From: JAXGYX01 sp040772065 | GTDB taxonomy: Bacteria; Bacillota; Clostridia; Saccharofermentanales; Fastidiosipilaceae | Length of the DNA stretch: 64,000 nucleotides | Reading direction: 5' to 3' | Assembly (NCBI GenBank): GCA_040772065.1 | Contig: JAXGYX010000001.1 | Span: 248,001 to 312,000 of the forward strand | Shown: positions 32,488-41,687 of the stretch, one piece after another | How the letters are laid out: each line of letters starts with the position of its first letter | Numbering within the stretch: position 1 is the stretch's first letter | Made by a program: the position numbers and the translations under genes | Notes under the pieces: generated by a model | Database searches by the model: none | The model's input: only the letters and a program-made list of their open reading frames with translations | What the model was told of the DNA's origin: nothing

Positions 32488-34395
32488 TTGAGCAGCACAT
32501 ATGATCAATTCAACAGAGAGACAGGTATGGAGCCCGAACTGAAGTCCGCGCTCGTTGATGTGGCCGACGTCGGTTTTATTTATAAACCACTTGACGGTCC
32601 GGCCGTCGAAGCGCTGAGTGGAGTGTCCTTCCGGGTGAGGCGTGGTGAGTCCGTCGTCGTGCTGGGCAGGAATGGCTCCGGAAAATCTACCTTGGCCCGG
32701 TTGTTGAACGCTTTGGAAATTCCCGACTATGGCAGGATTCTGATCGCAGGATATGACACGGCGAATGATGAATTCGTCTTTGAGATCCGCCGCCGCTGTG
32801 GCATGGTTTTCCAAAACCCGGATAACCAAATTGTCGGCACGACGGTCGAGGAGGACGTCGCCTTCGGACCGGAGAATTTGGGCGTGCCGCTGCCGGAGCT
32901 GGCGTGGCGGGTGGAACGGACGCTGGAAACGGTCGCTTTGGAAAACGAGGCGAATCGCGCGCCGTCATCCCTGTCCGGCGGACAAAAGCAGAAACTGGCG
33001 ATCGCGGGTGTGCTGGCGATGGAACCGGATTGTATCGTGCTGGATGAGGCGACATCCATGCTGGATCCGGTCAGTCGAAATGAGTTCATACGTTTGATCG
33101 ATCAACTTAGACATCAACATGGGCTGACCATTTTGAATATCACCCACGACATGCAAGAGGCGATGGGTGCCGACCGTTTGATCATCCTCGATGAGGGAAA
33201 GATTGTGGTGGACGATCGGCCGCCGAGGGTCTTTCATCAGCTCGCCCGCGTCCGCTCACTGGGATTGGACGCGCCATTTTCCACTTCGCTTGGGATCTTA
33301 ATTGGTGAGCGAGTTGGCAAACCGTTGACCGAGGAGGAGACGAGCACGGCGGAGCGAACCGCGCGGGCGATTGTTCAACGGCTGGAATTATTGTCGGCGG
33401 CTGATTTGCGTCGGCTGATCGATGACGCCGCTCTGTCCGGCGTTGGCTCGGCTGAGGCTGACGGCTCGCTCACCGCGCGTCCCTCCAGTACCGCCGATCA
33501 AGACGGCGAGATCATGATTGATTGTCAAAACCTTTCTTTTTTTTATGAGGGCGACGAATCCATCGGCAAGCCCGCCCTGCGCGATGTTTCGTTCCAGGTA
33601 AAAAAAGGTGAATTGTTCGGCATTATGGGGCAGACCGGTTCGGGCAAGTCAACTTTGGTCCAGCATTTGAACGGTTTGTTGCGACCCCAGACCGGGACGC
33701 TCACGGTGCTCGGACATGACCTTTCCAAAACAAGTGAATTGCGACGGATGAGGCAGCACGTGGGCCTGTTGTTTCAGTACCCGGAACATCAACTATTCGC
33801 GGAGACGGTTGGGTTGGATATCGCGTTTGGTCCGCAGAGGATGAAGCTGGATCCGCTTGAGGTGGAAAAACGTGTGCGTGAAGCCGGCTCGGTGGTTGGC
33901 TTCGACGCGGATGTCTTGCGAAAGTCACCTTTTGAATTGTCCGGTGGACAAAAACGTCGCGCGGCGTTGGCGGGTGTGCTGGCGATGAAACCACGGATTC
34001 TGGTGCTGGATGAGCCGGCCGCCGGCCTGGATCCGCTTGGAAAGGCGGAGATTTTCTCCTACATCAATCACTTGAATCAAACAGGCGTGACCGTCATTTT
34101 GGTCTCGCATGATATGGATGACCTCGCACGCTTGGCGGATCGGATCCTGGTGTTGAAAGATGGTGAACAAAAATTATGTGGTGAGCCTGACCATGTTTTC
34201 GCCCAAACGGAGATTTTGCGAGAATGTCAACTAACACAGCCGGTCAGTGTCTCGTTCTTGCGCCGGCTGAGTCGTTGGTTGCCCGAACTCGACGTATATC
34301 GGTATACCGTCGAAGAATCATATTTGGAACTATTGAATTGTCAATATCGCCGTGCGATTGAAAATTTCGCGCAGGTGGGGAAAGGAGCGGAGTGA
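32488..34395 (+). CDS. ecfA: fused ECF transporter ATPases EcfA1-EcfA2
   Basis: One chain of 635 residues with two complete ABC ATPases. First: Walker A GRNGSGKS (60-67), NPDNQIVGTTVEEDVAFGP, LSGGQKQK, VLDEATSMLDP. Second: Walker A GQTGSGKS (381-388), YPEHQLFAETVGLDIAFGP, LSGGQKRR, VLDEPAAGLDP. The Q-loop FQNPDNQ and FQYPEHQ are typical of EcfA1 and EcfA2, which are usually separate genes here. TTG start eight bases after GGAGGAG. With EcfT it powers uptake of vitamins by interchangeable S components; none is encoded nearby. Confidence 0.95.
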   Translation: MSSTYDQFNRETGMEPELKSALVDVADVGFIYKPLDGPAVEALSGVSFRVRRGESVVVLGRNGSGKSTLARLLNALEIPDYGRILIAGYDTANDEFVFEIRRRCGMVFQNPDNQIVGTTVEEDVAFGPENLGVPLPELAWRVERTLETVALENEANRAPSSLSGGQKQKLAIAGVLAMEPDCIVLDEATSMLDPVSRNEFIRLIDQLRHQHGLTILNITHDMQEAMGADRLIILDEGKIVVDDRPPRVFHQLARVRSLGLDAPFSTSLGILIGERVGKPLTEEETSTAERTARAIVQRLELLSAADLRRLIDDAALSGVGSAEADGSLTARPSSTADQDGEIMIDCQNLSFFYEGDESIGKPALRDVSFQVKKGELFGIMGQTGSGKSTLVQHLNGLLRPQTGTLTVLGHDLSKTSELRRMRQHVGLLFQYPEHQLFAETVGLDIAFGPQRMKLDPLEVEKRVREAGSVVGFDADVLRKSPFELSGGQKRRAALAGVLAMKPRILVLDEPAAGLDPLGKAEIFSYINHLNQTGVTVILVSHDMDDLARLADRILVLKDGEQKLCGEPDHVFAQTEILRECQLTQPVSVSFLRRLSRWLPELDVYRYTVEESYLELLNCQYRRAIENFAQVGKGAE

Positions 34396-35219
34396 TGAAG
34401 ATTTCCATGGGTAACTATTATCACACCGATTCGTGGCTGCACGCAGCGGATCCCCGCGTCAAACTGATTGCAATGCTGTTATTGATGATTCTCATATTTT
34501 GGTTGAATCAGCCACTGACACTGATCCTCTACGCGTTGTTTCTCATGGCGTTAACCTTCACCTCGTCCATTCCGCCAAAAGTTGTTTTTAAAAGTCTTCG
34601 CGCGGTTCGGTTTGTCTTGTTGTTCGCATTTGTGATCAATCTGTTTAGTTCCGGAGCCGGTCAGGTACTGCTGCGCCTGGGTCCACTCGCCATCACGACG
34701 GGGAGCCTTTGGAACGCTGTCAAATTCGCCCTTCGTCTGCTTTATTTGTTGTTGACCTCCGCGCTTTTGATGACGCTGACGAACACTCCATTGCAAATGG
34801 CGGATGCCACAGAGGCGCTTTTGAAGCCGTTGGAGAAGATAAGGGTGCCGGCACACGAGATCGCAATGATGATGTCGATCGCCCTGCGCTTCATTCCGAC
34901 GCTGGCGGACGAGGCTGATAAAATAATGAAAGCTCAGTCCAGTCGAGGCGCGGATTACGACACCGGCAAACTGCCGGCCAAAATCAGAGGGATGGTGACC
35001 ATGCTCGTCCCATTGTTTGTGTCCGCTTTTAAGCGGGCGGATGACTTGGCGTTGGCGATGGAAGCCAGATGTTACCATGGGGGTACCGGAAGAACCAAAC
35101 TTCGTCCATTGCGGTTTAAGAGGACAGATCTTTATGTGGCGCTGTTGCTCGCGGCGTGGATCATCGTGCTGGTGGTGCTGGAGCGCGCGGTCGTGGTCTC
35201 GCTTCCGTGGATTGTCTGA
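34395..35219 (+). CDS. ecfT: ECF transporter transmembrane subunit EcfT
   Basis: 274 residues with about six membrane helices. Starts MKISMGNYYHTDSWLHAADP and carries the two coupling motifs, the first near SSRGADYDTG and the second ALAMEARCYHGGTGRT, with the A-R-x short sequences that dock on the ATPases. Its ATG overlaps the ecfA stop (TGATG). Conserved order after rplQ and before truA. Confidence 0.96.
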   Translation: MKISMGNYYHTDSWLHAADPRVKLIAMLLLMILIFWLNQPLTLILYALFLMALTFTSSIPPKVVFKSLRAVRFVLLFAFVINLFSSGAGQVLLRLGPLAITTGSLWNAVKFALRLLYLLLTSALLMTLTNTPLQMADATEALLKPLEKIRVPAHEIAMMMSIALRFIPTLADEADKIMKAQSSRGADYDTGKLPAKIRGMVTMLVPLFVSAFKRADDLALAMEARCYHGGTGRTKLRPLRFKRTDLYVALLLAAWIIVLVVLERAVVVSLPWIV

Positions 35220-35267
35220 TGGATGACGTGGATATTTCATACACACTGACGAGGAGGTGAAACGCCA

Positions 35268-36065
35268 ATGGAACAGAGCATGGCGATCTTGGTTGAGTTC
35301 GACGGCACGCGATACGCGGGCTGGCAATTTCAAAAAAACGCGCTTTCACTGCAGCAGGTGCTGCAGGATAAGCTGACCAAGATCTGTAAACATGAGATCA
35401 GTTTAACTGGTTGCAGTCGGACCGACGCGGGTGTGCACGCGCTTGGACATGTCAGCAACTTCACCACCCGCTGCGCCATTCCGGCTGACCGTTTGGCGAT
35501 CGCGATGAACTCGTTGCTGCCGGGAGATGTCTCGGTATTGGGGGCGGTCAACGTCGACCGGACGTTCAATTCGCGGTTTCACGCTCGCCGAAAACGATAT
35601 AGCTATCGCATTTGGAACAACCGGACACCCAGCGCGATCCGTTCCCGCTTCACCTGTCATATTCCGGGTGAATTGGATATTGAGGCGATGCGCGAGGGCG
35701 CGGACCAACTGGTTGGCGAACAGGATTTTCGCTCATTCATGGCGGCGGGAAGCAGCGCGAAGACAACTGTGCGCCGATTGTTTTCGGCGAAAGTGTGGGT
35801 AAATCCCGAAGATCGCCGAGAGATCCGGTTTGTTGTTGAAGGAACAGGGTTCTTGTATAATATGATGCGGATCATATCCGGCACCCTTGTCTATATCGGT
35901 TTGGGAAAGATAGAGCCGGAGCGAATGCGTGATATAATCGATGCCCGTGATCGTAAAATGGCGGGAAAAACTCTGCCGGCGAATGGGCTGTTTCTTGAAA
36001 AAGTGTGGTTCGATGAGCCACTGTTTTTTGATGAGACGATCCTTGACCTAGGAGGACTATCATGA
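35268..36065 (+). CDS. truA: tRNA pseudouridine(38-40) synthase TruA
   Basis: 265 residues. Catalytic aspartate in CSRTDAGVHALGHV near residue 52, with KRYSYRIWN and GTGFLYNMMRIISGTLVYIG downstream, all standard for TruA. Modifies the anticodon stem of many tRNAs. Start behind GAGGAGGTGAAA; the stop overlaps the pncB start (ATGA). Confidence 0.97.
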   Translation: MEQSMAILVEFDGTRYAGWQFQKNALSLQQVLQDKLTKICKHEISLTGCSRTDAGVHALGHVSNFTTRCAIPADRLAIAMNSLLPGDVSVLGAVNVDRTFNSRFHARRKRYSYRIWNNRTPSAIRSRFTCHIPGELDIEAMREGADQLVGEQDFRSFMAAGSSAKTTVRRLFSAKVWVNPEDRREIRFVVEGTGFLYNMMRIISGTLVYIGLGKIEPERMRDIIDARDRKMAGKTLPANGLFLEKVWFDEPLFFDETILDLGGLS

Positions 36066-37513
36066 ATTGGAATGAGCGCACTAACTTATCCATGCTCACG
36101 GATTTTTATGAACTGACCATGTCACAAAGCTACATGGACAACGACGCACAAAACACCATCGCCTACTTTGACCTGTATTTTCGCAGTGTGCCCGAGCGAG
36201 GGGGATACGCCATCATGGCCGGCGTGGAGCAGATGATCGATTATCTGCAAGACCTGAGATTCACTGATGAAAATATTAAATTTCTTCGCTCGACCGGTCA
36301 ATTCGATGATGAGTTTTTGAGTTATCTGAGCGACTTTCAGTTCGCCTGCGACGTTTGGGCGATTCCGGAGGGCACTCCGGTCTTCCCGAATGAGCCGATT
36401 GTCAAAGTGCGCGGTCCGCTAATTCAGGCGCAGATGATAGAGACGATGCTGCTGCTGACGGTCAACCATCAGACGCTGATCGCGACCAAGTCCGCGCGCA
36501 TTGTGCGCGCGGCGGAGGGACGCCCGATTATGGAATTCGGAGCGCGGCGCGCCCAGGGCTATGACGCATCGGTTTTGGGGGCGAGGGCGGCTTATATTGG
36601 CGGTTGCGCCGGCACATCCTGCACCATTTGCGGTGAGCAGTTCGGTATCCCGCTGTCCGGCACCATGGCGCACAGCTTTGTGTTGATGTTCGACAGCGAG
36701 TACGAGGCGTTTAAGGCTTACGCGACCTCCTATCCCGATTCGACCACTTTGCTGGTCGACACATACAACACACTCAAATCGGGTGTGCCAAACGCGATCC
36801 GTGTAGGCAAGGAGGTTTTGGAGCCGATGGGCAAACGGCTCAAGGCGATCCGCATTGACAGTGGTGACTTGACCTACCTTACAAAGGAAGCCAGAAAACA
36901 GCTGGACGACGCGGGCATGCGGGACTGTAAGATCACGGTCAGCAACGCACTGGACGAATATCTTATCGCGGACTTGTTGCGCCAGGGAGCCGAGATCGAT
37001 TCGTTCGGTGTCGGCGAGCGATTGATCACCTCACGCGCCGAGCCCGTGTTTGGCGGCGTGTACAAGTTGTCCGCCTTGGAACTGGATGGCGTGATCATTC
37101 CGCGGATGAAAGTCTCCGACAATATCGGCAAGGTGACCACACCTTGCAACAAGGAGGTCTGGCGCTTTTATGACAAGAACAGTGGCAAGGCGCTGGCTGA
37201 CTTGATCACGGTCGTCGGTGAGGACGTGGAGAACACGAAGACCTATGAAATATTTGATCCATTGCACACTTGGAAACGCAAAAAATTGAGCCGTTACAAG
37301 GTGCGAAAGTTGTTGGAACCGATTTTTGTGGCCGGCAAATGTGTCTACCCGAAGAAGGACCTCGAAGAGATCCGCTCTTACGCCGCTTCACAGATGAACA
37401 CGCTTTGGGACACCATGTTGCGCTTCGAAAACCCACAGCTCTATTATGTTGATCTGTCGCAAAAATTATGGGACATCAAACAGGATCTATTGAAGAAACA
37501 CGGCATGGTATGA
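36062..37513 (+). CDS. pncB: nicotinate phosphoribosyltransferase
   Basis: 483 residues. MLTDFYELTMSQSYMDND, FGARRAQGYDASVLGARAA and AIRIDSGDLTYLTKEARKQL identify the family; EFGARR carries PRPP-binding residues. Converts nicotinate to nicotinate mononucleotide in NAD salvage. ATGA overlap with truA indicates a joint transcript from ecfA on. The ECF module could import niacin with a suitable S component, but that is only a suggestion from position. Confidence 0.96.
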   Translation: MNWNERTNLSMLTDFYELTMSQSYMDNDAQNTIAYFDLYFRSVPERGGYAIMAGVEQMIDYLQDLRFTDENIKFLRSTGQFDDEFLSYLSDFQFACDVWAIPEGTPVFPNEPIVKVRGPLIQAQMIETMLLLTVNHQTLIATKSARIVRAAEGRPIMEFGARRAQGYDASVLGARAAYIGGCAGTSCTICGEQFGIPLSGTMAHSFVLMFDSEYEAFKAYATSYPDSTTLLVDTYNTLKSGVPNAIRVGKEVLEPMGKRLKAIRIDSGDLTYLTKEARKQLDDAGMRDCKITVSNALDEYLIADLLRQGAEIDSFGVGERLITSRAEPVFGGVYKLSALELDGVIIPRMKVSDNIGKVTTPCNKEVWRFYDKNSGKALADLITVVGEDVENTKTYEIFDPLHTWKRKKLSRYKVRKLLEPIFVAGKCVYPKKDLEEIRSYAASQMNTLWDTMLRFENPQLYYVDLSQKLWDIKQDLLKKHGMV

Positions 37514-37579
37514 TCATCGCCAACCATGAATATTTTCTGAATGATAATTTATACAAATAGATTAATAGTCAAGATTTCA

Positions 37580-37596
37580 ACGGCCGGATCGGCCGT
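37580..37596. repeat. inverted repeat before the cyclophilin gene
   Basis: ACGGCCG-GAT-CGGCCGT, a perfect 7-bp stem in the 100-base gap between pncB and the cyclophilin gene, 9 bases before its ribosome binding site. No T run; perhaps an mRNA structure or operator. Confidence 0.45.
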
Positions 37597-37613
37597 CCAT
37601 AGAGGAGGAAACC

Positions 37614-38138
37614 ATGGCAATTCAAGTGACATTCAATATTAAAGACCGCGGCGCGATCGTCGCCGAGCTATATCCGGAAATCGCTCCGGAGAGTGTAAGG
37701 AATTTTGTTTCTTTGGTGAAATCCGGATTTTATGACGGACTGTGCTTCCACAGGGTCATTCCCGGCTTTATGATTCAAGGCGGCTGCCCGGCAGGTACCG
37801 GGATGGGTGGCCCGGGTTATCATATAAAAGGTGAATTCCAGATCAACGGCGTGCCGAACAATTTGGAACATACCAGAGGGGTGCTGTCGATGGCACGCGC
37901 TCAGCATCCGGATTCCGCCGGATCCCAATTTTTTATCATGCACCGGGATTCGCCCCACTTGGATGGGCAGTACGCCGCTTTTGGCAAGGTTACCTCAGGT
38001 TTGGACGTGGTGGATCAAATCGCCGCTGTCCGGACGGACATGCGTGACAAACCGCTGGAAACAGTGATCATGGAATCCGTGACAGTGTCCGGAGATGAGG
38101 TTGACACGTTGGGCGAGCCCAACAAAATCGGAGGTTGA
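37614..38138 (+). CDS. cyclophilin-type peptidyl-prolyl cis-trans isomerase
   Basis: 174 residues, cytoplasmic (no signal peptide). The active-site segments are FHRVIPGFMIQGGCPAGTG (Arg), GVLSMARAQHPDSAGSQFFI (Gln, Phe) and LDGQYAAFGKV. Speeds X-Pro isomerisation in folding proteins. The start is behind AGAGGAGGAAACC. metG follows after six bases, so the two genes are probably cotranscribed. Confidence 0.96.
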   Translation: MAIQVTFNIKDRGAIVAELYPEIAPESVRNFVSLVKSGFYDGLCFHRVIPGFMIQGGCPAGTGMGGPGYHIKGEFQINGVPNNLEHTRGVLSMARAQHPDSAGSQFFIMHRDSPHLDGQYAAFGKVTSGLDVVDQIAAVRTDMRDKPLETVIMESVTVSGDEVDTLGEPNKIGG

Positions 38139-38144
38139 TTTTTT

Positions 38145-40169
38145 ATGAGTGATCATCTTGATCCCAAAACAGACAAACCGACGTTTTATATCACAACGCC
38201 GATTTATTATCCGAGCGACAAGCTACATATCGGCCACTCGTATACCACAGTGGCCGCCGACGCCATGTCGCGCTATAAACGCGCCAAAGGCTTTGATGTC
38301 ATGTTTCTTACCGGCACCGATGAGCATGGACAAAAAATCGAAAAAAAGGCGCAGGAAAGCGGTCTGACGCCCAAAGAATTCGTTGATCATGTCGTGGCGG
38401 GTATCAAGGATCTTTGGTCTTTGCTGGATATTTCATATGACCGGTTTATCCGCACCACCGACAGGCAGCATCAATATTGTGTGCAGACGATTTTCTCTAA
38501 ATTGTATGATCAAGGTGATATTTATCTGGGTGAATATGAAGGTTGGTATTGCACACCGTGCGAGTCATTTTGGACCGACAACCAATTGGTTGATGAGAAA
38601 TGCCCCGATTGTGGCAGAGAGGTGCATAAGACCAAGGAGGAAAGCTATTTTTTCCGCCTTTCAAAATATGCCGACCGCTTGATTGAAAAATTTGAGAAAG
38701 ATCCGGAATTTATCCAGCCGAGTTCCCGCGCCAACGAGATGTTGAATAATTTTCTGCGACCGGGACTTGAGGATCTGGCGGTCTCGCGAACCAGTTTCGA
38801 TTGGGGTATTCGTGTGCCGTTCAACGACAGCCACATCATCTATGTCTGGGTGGACGCGTTGGTCAATTATATTTCAGCTCTGGGATATCCGGATCTCGAT
38901 GGCGATTTCGCGACCTATTGGCCGGCGGATGTTCATTTGGTGGGAAAAGAGATTGTGCGCTTCCACACGATCATCTGGCCGGCTCTGTTGATGGCGCTGG
39001 ATCTGCCTTTGCCAAAACAAGTGTTTGGCCACGGCTGGTTGCTGTTCAACGAAGATAAGATGTCCAAATCCATCGGCAATGTGGTGGATCCGGTGATTCT
39101 TTGCGCACGCTACGGGGTGGACGCTATCCGCTACTTTTTATTGCGCGAGGTCCCCTTCGGATCAGACGGTGGATTTTCGAACACTTCACTGGTCAACCGG
39201 ATCAATTCAGATCTGGCCAATGATCTTGGCAATCTGCTGAGCCGCACGACCGCCATGATCAGCAAATATTTCGCCGGTGATCTACCCGCTGAAAAAGAGG
39301 CGGCGCCGATCGATGATGAGCTGATCGGCATGTGCGACCGAACCACCGACGCGGTGGAGGCTTTGATGGAAAAAATGCAGTTCAGCCTGGCCTTGACCGA
39401 GATCTGGAAGCTGATCAAGCGCAGCAATAAATACATCGATGAGACCACGCCGTGGCTGCTTGCCAAGGACGAGGACAATCAGGCGCGGCTGGCGGCTGTA
39501 TTATATAACTTGGCGGAAACACAGAGGGTTGTCTCGGTGTTGTTAGCTCCTTTCTTGCCGACCACTGCGGTGAAAATCCGCGAGGCCTTGCGAATTGATG
39601 AGCGGGACGTGGATCAAACGGCTTGGGACAGCAGCCGTTCATTCGGCAGGTGGCGCCCGGAACAAGTGATAGAACCGTGCCGCCCCATTTTTCCCCGCCT
39701 TGATGTGGATAAGGAAATCGAAGCTTTGAATAAGGTTTTTCGTGGCGACACACCGGAGGAGGACAAACAGCCGAAAAAACAAAAAGAAAAATCGGCATCC
39801 TCGGCCACAAAAAATGAAGAGACCGTCGCCGAAGGTGTGCAACTGATTGAATTCGCCGATTTCGCCAAATTACGACTGACCGTCGCGACTGTCATGGACT
39901 GTGAAAAGGTGGACGGTTCGGACAAGCTGCTTTGCTCACAACTTCAGACGGGTGACGGAATTCGTCAGGTTGTGTCCGGTATCGCGCAATTTTACACGGC
40001 GGAGCAGATGGCCGGCAGACAGGTTGTGCTGGTTGAGAATCTGAAACCTCGCAAAGTCTTCGGCAAAGAGTCCCAAGGTATGTTGTTATGCGCCGAGGAT
40101 AAAAAGGACGGCTCGCTGCGCCTGCTCTGTGTGGACGGCGCGGTCGAAAACGGATCTGAAGTGAGTTGA
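38145..40169 (+). CDS. metG: methionyl-tRNA synthetase
   Basis: 674 residues, homodimeric form. HIGH at 28-31, KMSKS at 305-309, zinc knuckle with CTPC (about 136-139) and CPDC (about 154-157), helical anticodon domain, then a low-complexity linker (KKQKEKSAS) and a C-terminal tRNA-binding EMAP/TRBP domain from about 565 (FAKLRLTVATVMDCEKVDGS). No T-box leader is visible upstream, which is expected if it is expressed from the cyclophilin transcript. Confidence 0.97.
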   Translation: MSDHLDPKTDKPTFYITTPIYYPSDKLHIGHSYTTVAADAMSRYKRAKGFDVMFLTGTDEHGQKIEKKAQESGLTPKEFVDHVVAGIKDLWSLLDISYDRFIRTTDRQHQYCVQTIFSKLYDQGDIYLGEYEGWYCTPCESFWTDNQLVDEKCPDCGREVHKTKEESYFFRLSKYADRLIEKFEKDPEFIQPSSRANEMLNNFLRPGLEDLAVSRTSFDWGIRVPFNDSHIIYVWVDALVNYISALGYPDLDGDFATYWPADVHLVGKEIVRFHTIIWPALLMALDLPLPKQVFGHGWLLFNEDKMSKSIGNVVDPVILCARYGVDAIRYFLLREVPFGSDGGFSNTSLVNRINSDLANDLGNLLSRTTAMISKYFAGDLPAEKEAAPIDDELIGMCDRTTDAVEALMEKMQFSLALTEIWKLIKRSNKYIDETTPWLLAKDEDNQARLAAVLYNLAETQRVVSVLLAPFLPTTAVKIREALRIDERDVDQTAWDSSRSFGRWRPEQVIEPCRPIFPRLDVDKEIEALNKVFRGDTPEEDKQPKKQKEKSASSATKNEETVAEGVQLIEFADFAKLRLTVATVMDCEKVDGSDKLLCSQLQTGDGIRQVVSGIAQFYTAEQMAGRQVVLVENLKPRKVFGKESQGMLLCAEDKKDGSLRLLCVDGAVENGSEVS

Positions 40170-40173
40170 GTGA

Positions 40174-40962
40174 ATGAGATGGATTGACACGCACACCCAT
40201 ATCTATGATGCTGCGTTTTTGAATGACTACGCGGACATGGTCGACCGCGCCGAACAGGCGGGCGTGTCGGATTTATTTGTGATCGCCGAGGATGTGGCCG
40301 TCTCACGTAAAATCATTGAGCTTGTAAAGGCGGATGATCGCCTGCACGCGGTTGTGGGCATTCATCCCGGCGAGGTGGACGCTTGGGGCGAAGGTGATCT
40401 GGGCATGATACGTGAATTCCTCGACCGTGCGCCCGAGCTTAAAATCCGCGGGGTGGGTGAGATAGGCCTGGATTATCATTACACGACCCACAACCGAGCG
40501 GCGCAGATCGAATTGTTTCGCGCTCAGATGTCGCTTGCGTATGAGTTTGACCTGCCGGCGGTGATACACAACCGGGATGCGCATCAAGACAGTTTGACCG
40601 TCGTGCTGGAACTCGCGGCGGAAGGGAGACTGCGTCCGTCTCCCGGCGTGTTTCATTGTTATTCGGGCAGTCCGGAGCTTGCCCGTGAATTATTGAAACT
40701 GGGCTTTTATTTTGGTTTTGATGGTCCGATCACCTATAAAAATGCCAAGCGGAGTCTGAGGGTGCTCGAAGGATTGCCTCGTGACGTGGTAGTGCTCGAA
40801 ACTGACTGTCCCTATCTGCCCCCGGTGCCTTATCGGGGCAAGCGCAATGAGCCGTCTTATTTGCCGCTGATTGGCGCTAAACTGGCGGAAATTTGGGGTG
40901 TGACGGAGCAGGAGGCCGCGCGACTTACCACGGAGAACGCCCGGCGCCTGTTCAGAATTTGA
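40174..40962 (+). CDS. tatD: TatD-family metal-dependent hydrolase
   Basis: 262 residues, TIM-barrel amidohydrolase fold. Metal ligands appear in order: DTHTHIYD, GVGEIGLDYHY (Glu), HNRDAHQD (His), HCYSGS (His) and LETDCPYLPPVPYRGKRNEP (Asp). These enzymes show 3'-5' DNase activity. metG-tatD neighbours are common in Firmicutes. Start four bases after the metG stop; the ribosome binding site is weak, pointing to translational coupling. Confidence 0.95.
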   Translation: MRWIDTHTHIYDAAFLNDYADMVDRAEQAGVSDLFVIAEDVAVSRKIIELVKADDRLHAVVGIHPGEVDAWGEGDLGMIREFLDRAPELKIRGVGEIGLDYHYTTHNRAAQIELFRAQMSLAYEFDLPAVIHNRDAHQDSLTVVLELAAEGRLRPSPGVFHCYSGSPELARELLKLGFYFGFDGPITYKNAKRSLRVLEGLPRDVVVLETDCPYLPPVPYRGKRNEPSYLPLIGAKLAEIWGVTEQEAARLTTENARRLFRI

Positions 40963-41113
40963 TTTTCCTGCTGAAACGGTCGGCTCAGCCGGACAGACGT
41001 CGAAGCATCATATCTCCACATTGAAGAACTGATGCCCCAAATGTACCGGAAAATGTGACGAATATGAGGAAATAGGTATATATCTCGGGCAACCCGTCCA
41101 GGGAAAATGTTAG

Positions 41114-41142
41114 TTGACACAGTCGATCTCTTTAGATATAAT
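41114..41142 (+). promoter_or_regulatory. consensus promoter of the tRNA cluster
   Basis: TTGACA (41114-41119), 17-base spacer, TATAAT (41137-41142), both hexamers perfect, 30 bases before the first tRNA. Typical of strong stable-RNA promoters. Confidence 0.9.
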
Positions 41143-41171
41143 TTTGCTTGCGCTTGAAAAAGTTTGCGCGC

Positions 41172-41247
41172 GGGAGTTTAGCTCAGCTGGGAGAGCACCT
41201 GCCTTACAAGCAGGGGGTCACAGGTTCGAGCCCTGTAACTCCCACCA
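41172..41247 (+). tRNA. tRNA-Val (anticodon UAC)
   Basis: 76 bases with encoded CCA. Acceptor stem GGGAGTT/AACTCCC, anticodon loop CTTACAA, T-loop GGTTCGAGCC. All arms fold. Confidence 0.97.
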
Positions 41248-41261
41248 TTTACAATCCATAT

Positions 41262-41338
41262 GGCGCAGTAGTTCAGTTGGTTAGAATGCCAGCCTGTCAC
41301 GCTGGAGGTCGAGGGTTCGAGCCCCTTCTGCGTCGCCA
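41262..41338 (+). tRNA. tRNA-Asp (anticodon GUC)
   Basis: 77 bases with encoded CCA. Acceptor GGCGCAG/CTGCGTC (one G-U), anticodon loop CTGTCAC, discriminator G, T-loop GGTTCGAGCC. Confidence 0.97.
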
Positions 41339-41340
41339 TG

Positions 41341-41366
41341 ATACAACCGGTTTCAGCCGGTTGTAT
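41341..41366 (+). repeat. perfect hairpin between tRNA-Asp and tRNA-Phe
   Basis: ATACAACCGG-TTTCAG-CCGGTTGTAT, a 10-bp perfect stem two bases after tRNA-Asp CCA and two bases before tRNA-Phe. Only TTT follows the stem. Either a weak terminator that lowers tRNA-Phe or a structure that guides 3'/5' processing. Confidence 0.7.
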
Positions 41367-41368
41367 TT

Positions 41369-41444
41369 GCCCAGATAGCTCAGTCGGTAGAGCAGGGGAC
41401 TGAAAATCCCCGTGTCGGCGGTTCAATTCCGTCTCTGGGCACCA
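41369..41444 (+). tRNA. tRNA-Phe (anticodon GAA)
   Basis: 76 bases with encoded CCA. Acceptor GCCCAGA/TCTGGGC, anticodon loop CTGAAAA, T-loop GGTTCAATTCC. Confidence 0.97.
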
Positions 41445-41453
41445 TGAACAATG

Positions 41454-41478
41454 AAACGCCTGCAATGCAGGCGTTTTT
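41454..41478 (+). terminator. intrinsic terminator of the tRNA cluster
   Basis: AAACGCCTGC-AAT-GCAGGCGTTT with the T run continuing to five T, nine bases after tRNA-Phe. Confidence 0.92.
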
Positions 41479-41609
41479 GAATTTAACGGCACCAAATTGT
41501 TCACTGTGAACATTCGTTCATCCATCATATCCGTTCACGAATTTTTGCTGAGGCGCCGGGTGACGGCGCTATGATAAATCCTTGTCAAAAGAATATAAAT
41601 TTCAAAATA

Positions 41610-41639
41610 TTGACAATTAGTTGCAATGTCAACTAATTT
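41610..41639 (+). promoter_or_regulatory. marR promoter with palindromic operator
   Basis: TTGACA (41610-41615) is followed at 18 bases by a weak TAATTT. Between them sits TTAGTTG-6-CAACTAA (41617-41623 and 41630-41636), overlapped by a second pair TGACA/TGTCA (41611-41615 and 41627-41631). An operator inside the promoter, 50 bases before a MarR gene, is the usual plan of autoregulation. Confidence 0.7.
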
Positions 41640-41687
41640 CAAATAAACTGTCCTTGATAGATCGATCATTCATTTGGAGATAGACAC

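Noticed and set aside
38100..38145. T-box ahead of metG
   Set aside because: Only six bases separate metG from the cyclophilin gene; there is no space for a leader.
41148..41528. Open reading frames on both strands across the tRNA cluster
   Set aside because: They run through three well-folded tRNAs and a terminator; no ribosome binding site or homology.
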